Shown here piece after piece: positions 16,537-25,276 of a stretch of DNA of 64,000 bases (positions are counted from its first letter, which is position 1; each line of letters starts with the position of its first letter). This stretch comes from Phycisphaerae bacterium. GTDB taxonomy: Bacteria > Planctomycetota > Phycisphaerae > Phycisphaerales > UBA1924. A program made the position numbers and the translations under genes. The stretch is taken from positions 62,001 through 126,000 of the forward strand of contig BQMO01000014.1 of NCBI GenBank assembly GCA_022180725.1, read 5' to 3'. The notes below the pieces were generated by a model. That model saw nothing but the letters and a program-made list of their open reading frames with translations. It was not told where the DNA came from and did not search any database.

Positions 16537-19050
16537 ATGGCGATCAAGAACCTCACCGACGAGCAGGTCCGCACCTGGACCATCGAGCAGAAGGACCGCT
16601 GGTGGCTGGAGAACGTCTGGCGCGGCGACATGCCCCAGCTCACGCTCCGCTCGGCGTTCACAGGGTTCATGCTCGGGGGCATCCTCAGCGCCACCAACCT
16701 CTACGTCGGCGCCCGCACCGGCTGGACGCTGGGCGTGGGCATCACCAGCGTCATCCTCGCCTTCGCGATGTTTCGGATCATGTCGCGGCTGGGCGCCAAG
16801 GACATGACGATCCTCGAGAACAACTGCTCGCAGTCGATCGCGACGGCGGCGGGGTACATGACCGGGCCGCTCATCTCGGGCATCGCGGCGTACATGTGGG
16901 TCACCAACCAATCCATCCCGTGGTGGCAACTCATGGGGTTCATGGTGGTGTTGTCGTTCCTCGGGGTGCTGGTGGCGTTTCCGATGAAGCGGCGGTTCAT
17001 CAACGACGAGCAGCAGCCCTTCCCCGAAGGCCGGGCCGCGGGCGTGGTGCTCGACACGCTGTATACGTCGTCGGCGGCGGTGGGGGTGTTCAAGGCCAAG
17101 GCGCTGGCGTGGGCGGCGGGGGTCGCGGGGGTGGTCACGTTCCTCGCGGGCGAGAACTACCAGAAACTCATCCAGGAGCGATGGCTGGGCTTCAAGCAGA
17201 ACATCCACATTCCGCACAACCTCGACGCCTGGTACTACTGGATGGTCGGCAAGGGCTGGGTGCCCGTACCCAAACTCGCGGGCGTGGATGTTCGCCAGTT
17301 GGCGTTGACTCCCGGGATGGACCTGGCGATGTTCGGCGCGGGCGGGCTGATGGGTATCCGCTCCGCGACCAGCCTGCTGATCGGCATGGCCCTGAACTTC
17401 ATCATCATCGTGCCGATCATGATCCATTACGGGGAACTCGCGCCGGCGTCCGGCTCCATCGAGGCCGGCGACGCCAAGTTCGGCCGGGCGTACATCCTGA
17501 ACAACTGGGCGCTGTGGTGGGGCATCGCCATGATGGTCGTGGCGTCGATGACGGCGCTCTTCGCCAAGCCCGAGGTGCTGGTCCGTGCCTTCCGGGGGTT
17601 GCTCGGAAAGAAGCGTGCCGCCGAGGACGTGTTGAAGCACATCGAACTGCCGCTGTCATGGTCCGCCATCGGCGTGCCGATTGTGGGCGTATGCGGCGCC
17701 TGGATGGCTCACGAATGGTTCGGCGTGTCGTGGATCTTCGGCCTCACGGCGATTGCGATGGTCATCGCGCTGACGCTGATCGCGGCGAGCTCGACGGCGC
17801 TGACGGGCACGACGCCGACGGGCAGCCTGAGCAAGATTCCGCAGTTTACCTACGGCGCTCTCGACCCCGGGCACGCGCCCACGAACCTGATGACCGGTGT
17901 CATGTGCGTGGAGGTGGCCAGCAACGCCAGCAACCTGCTCATGGATATCAAGCCGGGGTACATGCTCGGCGCCAAGCCGCGCCAGCAGGCCATGGGGCAC
18001 ACCATCGGCATCATCGCCGGGGCCTTGGCGAGCGTGCCGCTGTTCTTCGGGCTGTTCATGTCGGACTTTGACGCGGGCAAGGCCGAGGAGGCCCGCAACC
18101 GCTCCGCCCTGACCGAGACGGCCACGGCTCCGGTGCGTGAATCGGTGCGCGAGGTTCGGGTGGGGTTGGCGCAGGGGGATGTGCCCGTGAACACGCTGGA
18201 GCGGCTGATTGACGAGGCCGACAAGGCCGCCGCCGCCGCGATTCTCTCCGCGGGCGTTCGGGCGGAACTTGCAACCCAGGCGGAGGCCCGGGCCGAGGCA
18301 GCGCAGACGGCGCGCGACGCGGCGAGCGCGGCGTTCGAGGCGGGGCAGGACTCGAAAGACGCCGGCCGATTGCGTGGGCAGGCCGAGTTGGCCGCCGCGG
18401 CGTTCATCGCCGCCAAGGCCGAAGCGACGCAGGACCGCCGCGCCGCCACGACGGCCCATGCCGAGGCCGAGAAGGCCCGGGCCGCGGTCGAGGCGGCTCG
18501 AGCCTCTCTGGCGAATCGTGAGATTGCCGCCGCACGCGAGGCGATCTCCAACGCCGCCACGCACGCCCGTGCCGCCGCCACGCACGCGCAGAAGGAAAAT
18601 CTCTACTACCAGACGGTGATGGCCCCCGAGGGCGGCTCGTTCTCGTTCCCCTCCGCCGTGCAGTGGAAAGGCGTGTCGCAACTCGTCACCTCGATCTTCG
18701 GGGAAGAGAGCGATCAGTCGCTCATGAAGCCGTCGATCGTGTGGTCGATGATCATCGCGAGCCTCGTGGCGCTGGTGTTCGAGGTGCTCCGGATCGTGAC
18801 CAAGGGCAAGTTCCCGCTCGTGCCGCTGGCCATCGGGCTGGGCGTGGTGGTGCCGCCGGAATCCTCCATGGCCATGTTCGCCGGGGCGGCGTTCTTCTGG
18901 ATCATGCACCGCGTCTATCACGCGCGCAAGGAATCCACGGGGCACCGCCTCTGGATCGACACACACGAGCCGATCTGCGCGGGGATCATCGCGGGGGCGG
19001 CGATCCTGGGCATCGGGGACGCCCTGATCAAGGCGTTTCTCCTGAAGTAA
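16537..19050 (+). CDS. OPT-family oligopeptide transporter with a coiled-coil insertion
   Basis: The 837-residue membrane protein keeps the OPT core on both sides of an insertion: residues 1-505 carry many TM helices with LTLRSAFTGFMLGGILSATN (about 36-55), CSQSIATAAGYM and SNASNLLMDIKPGYMLGA, and residues 690-837 carry the last helices (MIIASLVALVFEVLRI, then GVVVPPESSMAMFAGAAFFW). OPT proteins import peptides or metal chelates with protons. Residues about 511-690 are Ala/Glu/Arg-rich helix with no membrane segment, replacing a loop that is usually 30-50 residues. The gene's last 23 bp overlap the convergent S41 gene. Confidence 0.85.
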   Translation: MAIKNLTDEQVRTWTIEQKDRWWLENVWRGDMPQLTLRSAFTGFMLGGILSATNLYVGARTGWTLGVGITSVILAFAMFRIMSRLGAKDMTILENNCSQSIATAAGYMTGPLISGIAAYMWVTNQSIPWWQLMGFMVVLSFLGVLVAFPMKRRFINDEQQPFPEGRAAGVVLDTLYTSSAAVGVFKAKALAWAAGVAGVVTFLAGENYQKLIQERWLGFKQNIHIPHNLDAWYYWMVGKGWVPVPKLAGVDVRQLALTPGMDLAMFGAGGLMGIRSATSLLIGMALNFIIIVPIMIHYGELAPASGSIEAGDAKFGRAYILNNWALWWGIAMMVVASMTALFAKPEVLVRAFRGLLGKKRAAEDVLKHIELPLSWSAIGVPIVGVCGAWMAHEWFGVSWIFGLTAIAMVIALTLIAASSTALTGTTPTGSLSKIPQFTYGALDPGHAPTNLMTGVMCVEVASNASNLLMDIKPGYMLGAKPRQQAMGHTIGIIAGALASVPLFFGLFMSDFDAGKAEEARNRSALTETATAPVRESVREVRVGLAQGDVPVNTLERLIDEADKAAAAAILSAGVRAELATQAEARAEAAQTARDAASAAFEAGQDSKDAGRLRGQAELAAAAFIAAKAEATQDRRAATTAHAEAEKARAAVEAARASLANREIAAAREAISNAATHARAAATHAQKENLYYQTVMAPEGGSFSFPSAVQWKGVSQLVTSIFGEESDQSLMKPSIVWSMIIASLVALVFEVLRIVTKGKFPLVPLAIGLGVVVPPESSMAMFAGAAFFWIMHRVYHARKESTGHRLWIDTHEPICAGIIAGAAILGIGDALIKAFLLK

Positions 19051-20485
19051 TCGCGACTGCACCGCGCTCGATCTCACGGAGGAGAAACGCACGCGCCGCC
19101 GCGGGGGCCTTGGCCTTGTCCACCGCCACGCTTGGTCGCACGCCGCCCGCAGGGAGGGGCGAGCCGTCGGGCAGGGCGTAGTCGTACGCCGCAAGGCGCA
19201 CCGCCCAGCCTTGGCCCAGGTCGATCTCCTTGTCCAGCATGGGACGGCCTGCGGTCGGCTCCCCGAAGGATCGTGCCCGACCCGTGCGAACGAGCACCGC
19301 CGTCAGCGTTTCCGCCGTGGACGAGGTCCGCCGCGAGGTGAGGATCGCCAACGGCCCGTGAAAGGCGCCGGGGTGTGGCATGACGACCGGGTTGACGAAA
19401 CCGTCGCGCGCAAGAACGCGCTGTGCCACATCCCCGCCGGTGACGGGGCGTTCATCCGGCAGCCTCGGCGGCTTCGTTCGCATCGTGGCGCGGTGCGCGG
19501 CGCTGTAGTACACCCCCATCGAGAGGTCCTGGGCACCCAACCACGCCGCGGCGCGGATCGAGCCGAGTTCCATCCCCGGGCAGGTGCGCAGGTCGAGGAT
19601 CAGCCCGGCGGGTTTCGTCGCCAACGCCTCGCCGAACGCCGCGTCGGTCGTCGCATCGTCCAGGAAGGAATCCATGCGCAGCGTGGTGATGCCGCCGTCG
19701 CTCGATACATGAAACGTCGGGCGGGGTTGGGAGCTCGACGCAAACGCCGCGCGGGATTCCTCGGTCGGCTTCGGGTAGGCCACGGGCGTGCCGTACTTCG
19801 CGATGTGCTTTCGCGCCGTCATGGCCGACGCGAAGAGAAACTCGATGTCATCCCCCGCCTTGGCCGCCCCAGCGGCCAGGTCGCCGAGGTACCCGCGGAC
19901 GGGCTTGGAGGCGGCGAGGTCGGGATCGAAGTAGTGCTGGGGCAGCATCCGCCCGAGTGAGGCGACAAGTTCCCGGTAATCGATGCGGGCCGGCGCCCGC
20001 TCCCACGGGGTGAGCGTGATGGTCGCGATCAATCGATCGTCGCGCCATCGCACCTCGAACGGCGATGATGGATCGCGCACCACGGTTCGGGCGCGGAGCG
20101 TGTCGAGGCTTCCGACCCCAAGCGAGCCGACGCCCGGGTGCCCGACGGTCGGCCAGGATGATTCCCACGTCAGGATCATGCCCGAGGGAAACACGAACGG
20201 GAGCACGAGCGGCCCGAGAAGCCGCTCGACGCCCCCGACCAGCCCCCACGCGACGCCCGGCGGGGTATTGGCCTTGAAGCCCTGCGCGTCGGCCTGCAGA
20301 ATCATCCGGGCCTGGAGTGGTCCCGCGAAGGGCGTGCGGATCGTGGCGACATATTCGCCCGAGGCGATCGGGACGGCGGAATCCGTGCTCGTCGGCCGCG
20401 CGGGCGTTACGCCGCACCCTGCGAGAAGCCACGAGCCAAGCACGGCGAGAAGCCATCGTCCGAGATGTTCCGTGGAGGAATGCAC
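19028..20485 (-). CDS. S41-like peptidase lipoprotein
   Basis: The 485-residue protein uses GTG 20485 and has a signal peptide with lipobox LLAGC (Cys24). A beta-rich N-terminal half (about 40-170) precedes an S41/CTPase-like fold: PAGLILDLRTCPGMELG (about 290-306) and GPLAILTSRRTSSTAETL (about 375-392), where the Ser/Thr-rich turn occupies the nucleophile position, then FGEPTAGRPM and GWAVRLAAYDYALPDG. The family cleaves misfolded or tail-tagged periplasmic proteins. The exact Ser/Lys dyad cannot be fixed by eye. It overlaps the OPT gene tail-to-tail. Confidence 0.75.
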   Translation of the reverse strand: MHSSTEHLGRWLLAVLGSWLLAGCGVTPARPTSTDSAVPIASGEYVATIRTPFAGPLQARMILQADAQGFKANTPPGVAWGLVGGVERLLGPLVLPFVFPSGMILTWESSWPTVGHPGVGSLGVGSLDTLRARTVVRDPSSPFEVRWRDDRLIATITLTPWERAPARIDYRELVASLGRMLPQHYFDPDLAASKPVRGYLGDLAAGAAKAGDDIEFLFASAMTARKHIAKYGTPVAYPKPTEESRAAFASSSQPRPTFHVSSDGGITTLRMDSFLDDATTDAAFGEALATKPAGLILDLRTCPGMELGSIRAAAWLGAQDLSMGVYYSAAHRATMRTKPPRLPDERPVTGGDVAQRVLARDGFVNPVVMPHPGAFHGPLAILTSRRTSSTAETLTAVLVRTGRARSFGEPTAGRPMLDKEIDLGQGWAVRLAAYDYALPDGSPLPAGGVRPSVAVDKAKAPAAARAFLLREIERGAVAITSGETP

Positions 20486-20626
20486 GGCGGATTATTCGCT
20501 CCAGGCGCGCCCGCGTGACACGTGCGGCGCAAACGACCCGCGTCATCTCCCCGCATTCAAATCTCGGAGTGAACCCCGCGCGGAGTGATGTCGATACATG
20601 GCGATCCTCGAACGGAGCCGTGAGAC

Positions 20627-21049
20627 ATGGACCGAATCAGGGCGTATGCGTTGCGGACCAGTATCGCGTTCTTCAAGCCGTGCGGCCCGGCGCTGATGGC
20701 CCGCGCTGTTCGCACGCTCGGGGACGAGTTCCCGGACCTTCGCGCGCTCCTGCCCGATGACACGTCCCGGCTCCACGTCCGGTGGTTTGCGACACTCGAA
20801 CAGATCGTCGAGCGTTGCGAGCAGTTCCATAAACTGGAACGCGTCTTGGGTGACGCCGGCGCCAGCGCTGCCGCCGCGGGGTTCACCCCCGCGCATTATC
20901 CGATCGTCCGCGACACGCTGCTCGCCGCCATGCACGACCTGGCCGGCGAGGATTGGACGCCCGAACTCGAGAAGAGTTGGCGGCTGCTCCTCGACGCGAC
21001 CTCCGGCGCCATGATCGCGGGCGCGTTCCGCCATCGCCACGCCGCCTGA
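20627..21049 (+). CDS. Globin-fold protein lacking the proximal histidine
   Basis: The 140-residue protein aligns over its full length with single-domain bacterial globins: SIAFFKPCGPALMARAVRTLG (about 12-32), LEQIVERCEQFHKLERVLG (about 57-75) and the flavohaemoglobin-like segment PAHYPIVRDTLLAAMHDL (about 88-105). The heme-binding F8 His normally lies about 10 residues before HYPIV; here that place is Ala81 in GASAAAAGF. The protein may therefore not bind heme in the usual way and could be a signalling or structural globin. It is upstream of aspS with 71 bp between. No flavin reductase domain is attached. Confidence 0.75.
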   Translation: MDRIRAYALRTSIAFFKPCGPALMARAVRTLGDEFPDLRALLPDDTSRLHVRWFATLEQIVERCEQFHKLERVLGDAGASAAAAGFTPAHYPIVRDTLLAAMHDLAGEDWTPELEKSWRLLLDATSGAMIAGAFRHRHAA

Positions 21050-21084
21050 GCGCCCGCCGTCGCGTGGGGCGACCACGCCGAACC

Positions 21085-21090
21085 TATACT
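21085..21090 (+). promoter_or_regulatory. -10 hexamer TATACT upstream of aspS
   Basis: TATACT lies 30 nt before the aspS ATG and about 10 nt upstream of a likely start site, leaving a short leader with AAGGA. Confidence 0.45.
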
Positions 21091-21120
21091 CGGCCCCGCA
21101 CACGCACCCAAGGACGCCTC

Positions 21121-22974
21121 ATGCTCATCCGTTCCCACACCTGCGGCCAACTCCGCGAATCCCACGTCGGGCAGACCGTCCGCCTCAACGGCTGGGTCAA
21201 CTCCTACCGCGACCACGGCGGGCTCATCTTCATCGACCTCCGTGACCGCTTCGGCCTCACGCAGATCGTCTTCGATCGTGAATCAGGCCTGGCCGCCGAC
21301 ATGATGGCCTCCGCCGACAAACTCCGCAACGAGGATGTTATCGCCGTCGAGGGGGCCGTCCGCATCCGCGTCGGCGGCGAGAACCCCAAACTCGACACCG
21401 GCAAGGTCGAGGTGGTCGTCGTTGCGCTCGAGATTCTGAACAAGACCGACAACCCGCCGTTCCTCCCCGACGACTTGGGCAAACTCCCCAATGAGGAACT
21501 CCGACTCACGCACCGGTACATCGACCTCCGCCGCCCCAGCATGCAGCGCATCCTCGCCCTGCGTCACAAGGTCTACCAGACGACGCGCCGGTACTTCGAC
21601 GAGAACGGGTTCCTCGAAGTCGAAACGCCCATCCTGTACAAGAGCACGCCGGAGGGCGCCCGCGAGTTTCTGGTACCCAATCGGCACGTGCCCGGTTCGT
21701 TCTACGCGCTGCCGCAGAGTCCGCAACTCTTCAAGCAGATCCTGATGGTCGCCGGGTGTGATCGGTACATGCAGATCTGCCGCTGCTTCCGCGACGAAGA
21801 CCCTCGCGCCGACCGCCAGGCCGAGTTCACCCAGATCGACCTCGAGATGTCCTTCGTCCGCCGCGACCAGGTCATGGCCACGATGGAAGGCTTCGTCCGC
21901 CGCCTCTGGAAAGACGTCGCCGACGTCGACGTGCCCCCGCTCCAGCGCATGACCTACCGCCGGGCGATGGAGGACTACGGCATCGACCGCCCGGACACCC
22001 GCTACGACCTGAAGATCAAGGACCTCTCCGCGTTCGCCGCGAAGATGGACTTCGCCATCTTCAAGAGCGCCCTCGAAAAGGGCAAGGACCGCCCGGCCTA
22101 CAACAGCAAGAAGGGCGTCGTGAAGGCCCTCCGCGTGCCCGGCGGGGCCGAGAAACTTACCCGCAAGATCACCGACGGCTACACCGACTTCGTCAAGACC
22201 TTTGGCGCCGGGGGCGTCGCGGTCGTCAAGGTCATCAAGGGCGAAGACGGCCAGCCCAAGCTCGACACGGGCATCGCGAAGTTCCTTGAGCCGCTCAAGG
22301 CCGAGTTTCTGGCGCTCCTGGGGTGCCAGATCGGTGATACCGTGCTCTTCGTCGCCGACGTGTACGCCATTGCGACCAAGGCCATCGGCGAACTGCGTCA
22401 GAAAGTCGCCCGCGACATGGGGCTGGTCCCCAAGCCCGGGGCCGAGGGCGGGCCATGGAACTTCCTCTGGGTCGTCGATTTCCCCATGTTCGAGCGGAAC
22501 AAGGAGACGGGCAAGTGGGTGGCGATGCACCACCCGTTTACCAGCCCCAACGACGACCAGATGCAGGCCTTCCTCGACGCGGACATGGACGACGAGGTCA
22601 CGATCGAGGGCATCGTCTCTGCCGGGTACGACGTCGTGCTCAACGGGCAGGAGATCGCGGGCGGGAGCGTGCGTATCCACGACCGGGCCGTGCAGAGCAA
22701 GGTGTTTGCCTTGCTCGGCATGACGCCCGAACAGGCCAAGGAGAAGTTTTCGTTCTTGCTGGAAGCGCTTTCCTATGGCGCCCCGCCGCACGCGGGCGTG
22801 GCGTTCGGGCTGGACCGCCTCATCATGAACTTCGCCGGCACCGACAACATCCGCGACGTGATCGCCTTCCCCAAGACCCAGACGGGGGCCGACCTGATGA
22901 CCCGCGCGCCCAGCCCGGTCCCCGAGAACCAACTCCGGGATGTTCACATACGATCCATCGCGCCCGCGCCGTGA
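21121..22974 (+). CDS. aspS: Aspartyl-tRNA synthetase
   Basis: The 617-residue class II enzyme charges tRNA-Asp (and possibly tRNA-Asn if non-discriminating). It has an N-terminal OB-fold (VRLNGWVNSYRDHGGLIFID, about 20-39), motif 2 FRDEDPRADRQAEFTQID (about 223), a bacterial GAD insertion (about 290-420), and motif 3 GAPPHAGVAFGLDRL (about 554). ATG 21121 has AAGGA upstream; the longer in-frame reading is a shadow of the globin gene. Length fits bacterial AspRS (about 590-600) with a slightly long insertion. Confidence 0.96.
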   Translation: MLIRSHTCGQLRESHVGQTVRLNGWVNSYRDHGGLIFIDLRDRFGLTQIVFDRESGLAADMMASADKLRNEDVIAVEGAVRIRVGGENPKLDTGKVEVVVVALEILNKTDNPPFLPDDLGKLPNEELRLTHRYIDLRRPSMQRILALRHKVYQTTRRYFDENGFLEVETPILYKSTPEGAREFLVPNRHVPGSFYALPQSPQLFKQILMVAGCDRYMQICRCFRDEDPRADRQAEFTQIDLEMSFVRRDQVMATMEGFVRRLWKDVADVDVPPLQRMTYRRAMEDYGIDRPDTRYDLKIKDLSAFAAKMDFAIFKSALEKGKDRPAYNSKKGVVKALRVPGGAEKLTRKITDGYTDFVKTFGAGGVAVVKVIKGEDGQPKLDTGIAKFLEPLKAEFLALLGCQIGDTVLFVADVYAIATKAIGELRQKVARDMGLVPKPGAEGGPWNFLWVVDFPMFERNKETGKWVAMHHPFTSPNDDQMQAFLDADMDDEVTIEGIVSAGYDVVLNGQEIAGGSVRIHDRAVQSKVFALLGMTPEQAKEKFSFLLEALSYGAPPHAGVAFGLDRLIMNFAGTDNIRDVIAFPKTQTGADLMTRAPSPVPENQLRDVHIRSIAPAP

Positions 22975-23001
22975 ACGGCCTCCACGTTCGGACGTACACA
23001 C

Positions 23002-23829
23002 ATGGACGTGTCTCCCAAGCCACCCACCAATGCCGAGGCGTCCGCCCCCAGCGCCGAGGGTGGCTTCCTGGCCGATGAATCTCGCTTCGCCGACACGTTC
23101 CGCACGGACGCGCCGCTGGCCTGGTGGGTCACCCTGGTCGGGCCGTTCGTCATGTCCGCCCTCATGCTCGCCTACGCGGCCATGGATCGGGGCGTGGAGT
23201 TCATGGTCAAACTGCTGGGCAACGTCGCGTTCACGTTCTTTGTCCTGGGCCGGTTCGCCATCCTCGCCGCGGGCGATGCCTCCGCCGCCGACACCGCGCT
23301 GCGCCTCACCCGCTTTGAGGCGTTCGTGATGGTTACGTGGATGGACATGTTCGTGGCGTGCATGCTGATCTTCCACGGCGGGCTGATGTTCCGCATCCCG
23401 AAGCTCGGCCCGCGCCTCGCCGCTCTGCGCGAGGACGCCGAGTTCGTCCTGCACGAACACCCCTGGATGCGCCGGTTCACGTTCATCGGCCTGTCCGTCT
23501 TCGTGGCCTTCCCGATCGCCGCGACGGGCAGCGTGGCCGGATCGATCTTCGCACGCCTGCTCGGCCTCACCCGCGTCTCGGGCTTCCTGGCCATCTGCGC
23601 CGGTTCGGTGCTGGGCAACGCCCTCATGTTCGTGGGCAACAAGGCCCTGAGCAAGACGCCGTTTTTCGATCCTGAGAGCCCGCTGAATCTCGTCCTGGGC
23701 CTGGGCCTGATTCTCGGGGTCGTGGTGCTGCTGAACATCCGCTACCAGCGGATGAAGCGGCGCTGGGCCGAGGGCACCCGACGCGGCCCGGGTCGCGACG
23801 GGCCGTCGGTATCAAAGAACGCCGCGTAG
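23002..23829 (+). CDS. Small multidrug export-like membrane protein
   Basis: The 275-residue protein has a soluble acidic N-terminus (1-38), then about six hydrophobic segments (42-62, 66-86, 108-128, 152-174, 184-205, 230-248) and a basic tail. The pattern FRIPKLGPRLAAL followed by TFIGLSVFVAFPIAATGSVAG recalls Pfam Sm_multidrug_ex (PF06695), a poorly characterised family. It follows aspS by 27 bp and ends 5 bp from the convergent SDF symporter. Substrate unknown. Confidence 0.65.
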   Translation: MDVSPKPPTNAEASAPSAEGGFLADESRFADTFRTDAPLAWWVTLVGPFVMSALMLAYAAMDRGVEFMVKLLGNVAFTFFVLGRFAILAAGDASAADTALRLTRFEAFVMVTWMDMFVACMLIFHGGLMFRIPKLGPRLAALREDAEFVLHEHPWMRRFTFIGLSVFVAFPIAATGSVAGSIFARLLGLTRVSGFLAICAGSVLGNALMFVGNKALSKTPFFDPESPLNLVLGLGLILGVVVLLNIRYQRMKRRWAEGTRRGPGRDGPSVSKNAA

Positions 23830-23834
23830 ATCGG

Positions 23835-25223
23835 CTACCCCGCGCTCGCCTTCCCCAGTTTGCCCTCGCTCCCCGCCACGATCGCCGCGACCGCCGCGTC
23901 GCCCTGCGTGTTCACGACGGTGCGGCACATGTCGAGGATGCGGTCGGCCCCGAGGATGATGGCGATGCCCTCCGCCGGCACGTGCACCGCTTCGAGCACG
24001 ATCACCATGAGCGCGATGCTCGCGCCGGGAATCCCCGCCGAGCCGATCGCCGCCAGTGTGGCCGTCACCACGATCGCCGCCTGATCCGCCAGCGAGAGCG
24101 GGATCTCGTACAACTGCGCCAGGAAGACCGCCACGATCGACAGGTACATGCCCGTCCCGTTCATGTTGATCGTCGCCCCCAGCGGCAGCACGAAGCTCGC
24201 CACGTCCTTCGAGATTCCCAGCCGCTCCGTCGCGCACTCGATGTTCACCGGCAGCGTGGCGTTCGAACTCGACGACGAAAACGCCAGCAACTGGGCCGGC
24301 GCCATCGCCCGGAAGAACCTCCCGAACGTCACGCGGTTGTCCCGCGGCGTCATCGTCCACAGCATCAGCGGATACACCCCGAACAGCACGACCCCCAGAC
24401 CGGCCACCACGACCAGCGCGTACACCGCGAGGGCCTGCAGCACGTCCAGCCCCACGGTCGCCACGATCGGCACGATGATCGCGAACACCGCGTAGGGCGC
24501 CGTCCGCATCAGGAACTCCACGAACACCGTAATGGCGTGCGCCATCCCCTCGCACGCCTTGACCACCGGTTCGGATCGTTCTCGCGGGATTACCGTCAGG
24601 CAGCACCCCAGCACCAGCGCCAGGAACACCGTCTGGAGCATTTCCGCCTTCGCGAGCGATTCGAACGGGTTGATCGGCACGGTCTCGAGCACCCGGTCCC
24701 ACCCGGTCTTCTCCGCGATCGAGGCTTTGCCGCTCGCCGCTTTCGCCGCCGCCTCCGCGGACCGCGATTCAATCAACTGTCGTTTGGTCTCCGGCGTCAC
24801 GCGCTCGCCCGGTGCGACCGACCGCGCCAGCGTGATCCCGATGACGATCGACACGATCGTGGTGATCAGAAACAACCCCAGTGTCTTCCCCCCGATACGC
24901 CCGAGTTGTCGCACGTCCCCCAGACTTGCCGCCCCGGCGATCAGCGAGAAGAGCACGATCGGCACCGCGATGAATCGCAGGCTCCGGATGAATAACTTGC
25001 CCGCGAACTGCGTGGCGTTGATGGCGAACCGCACCGACACGGCGACCGGGCCGGCTTCCGCGTTCGCCGCCGCGTCTGTCCCCGCCAGGTACGCGGTCTT
25101 GTCACCCACGCCCAGCGACCTCCATGTGGCGTCCGTCCACCACAGGTTCAGGGCGATGCCCACGAACACACCCAGGACCAGCCCGATGATGATCTTCCAG
25201 TGAAGCGCCAGCGGCTTGTTCAT
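23835..25223 (-). CDS. Dicarboxylate/amino acid:cation symporter (SDF/DAACS family)
   Basis: The 462-residue inner-membrane carrier imports acidic amino acids or C4-dicarboxylates with Na+ or H+. It has about eight helices and the family signatures SSSSNATLPVNIE (the serine-rich reentrant loop), PLGATINMNGTGMY (Na+ and substrate site) and IPGASIALMVIVLE. A periplasmic loop near 60-90 is longer than in GltP. ATG 25223 is chosen since TATGGT lies 6 nt upstream; the in-frame extension to 25247 has no such signal. Confidence 0.92.
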   Translation of the reverse strand: MNKPLALHWKIIIGLVLGVFVGIALNLWWTDATWRSLGVGDKTAYLAGTDAAANAEAGPVAVSVRFAINATQFAGKLFIRSLRFIAVPIVLFSLIAGAASLGDVRQLGRIGGKTLGLFLITTIVSIVIGITLARSVAPGERVTPETKRQLIESRSAEAAAKAASGKASIAEKTGWDRVLETVPINPFESLAKAEMLQTVFLALVLGCCLTVIPRERSEPVVKACEGMAHAITVFVEFLMRTAPYAVFAIIVPIVATVGLDVLQALAVYALVVVAGLGVVLFGVYPLMLWTMTPRDNRVTFGRFFRAMAPAQLLAFSSSSSNATLPVNIECATERLGISKDVASFVLPLGATINMNGTGMYLSIVAVFLAQLYEIPLSLADQAAIVVTATLAAIGSAGIPGASIALMVIVLEAVHVPAEGIAIILGADRILDMCRTVVNTQGDAAVAAIVAGSEGKLGKASAG

Positions 25224-25229
25224 CGCCTC

Positions 25230-25235
25230 ACCATA
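25230..25235 (-). promoter_or_regulatory. -10-like TATGGT, 6 nt before the SDF gene
   Basis: TATGGT on the minus strand with a 6-nt spacer to ATG 25223. It faces the TACAGT of the divergent gene, 29 bp away. Confidence 0.5.
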
Positions 25236-25264
25236 CCACACGCTCACGCAGGGTGAAAGCCGGG

Positions 25265-25270
25265 TACAGT
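25265..25270 (+). promoter_or_regulatory. -10-like TACAGT, 6 nt before the SBP gene
   Basis: TACAGT with a 6-nt spacer to ATG 25277. It overlaps the alternative reading from GTG 25253, which argues for ATG 25277. Confidence 0.5.
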
Positions 25271-25276
25271 CCGTCC

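Noticed and set aside
15454..17640. Minus-strand open frame of 728 codons across the PEP-CTERM and OPT genes
   Set aside because: It is low-complexity His/Arg/Asp-rich translation, antisense to OPT and out of frame with the PEP-CTERM gene.
21283..23460. Minus-strand open frame of 725 codons across aspS and its downstream neighbour
   Set aside because: It covers two well-supported plus-strand genes and reads as Val/Gly/His/Glu-rich sequence without motifs, typical of the antisense frame of GC-rich coding DNA.
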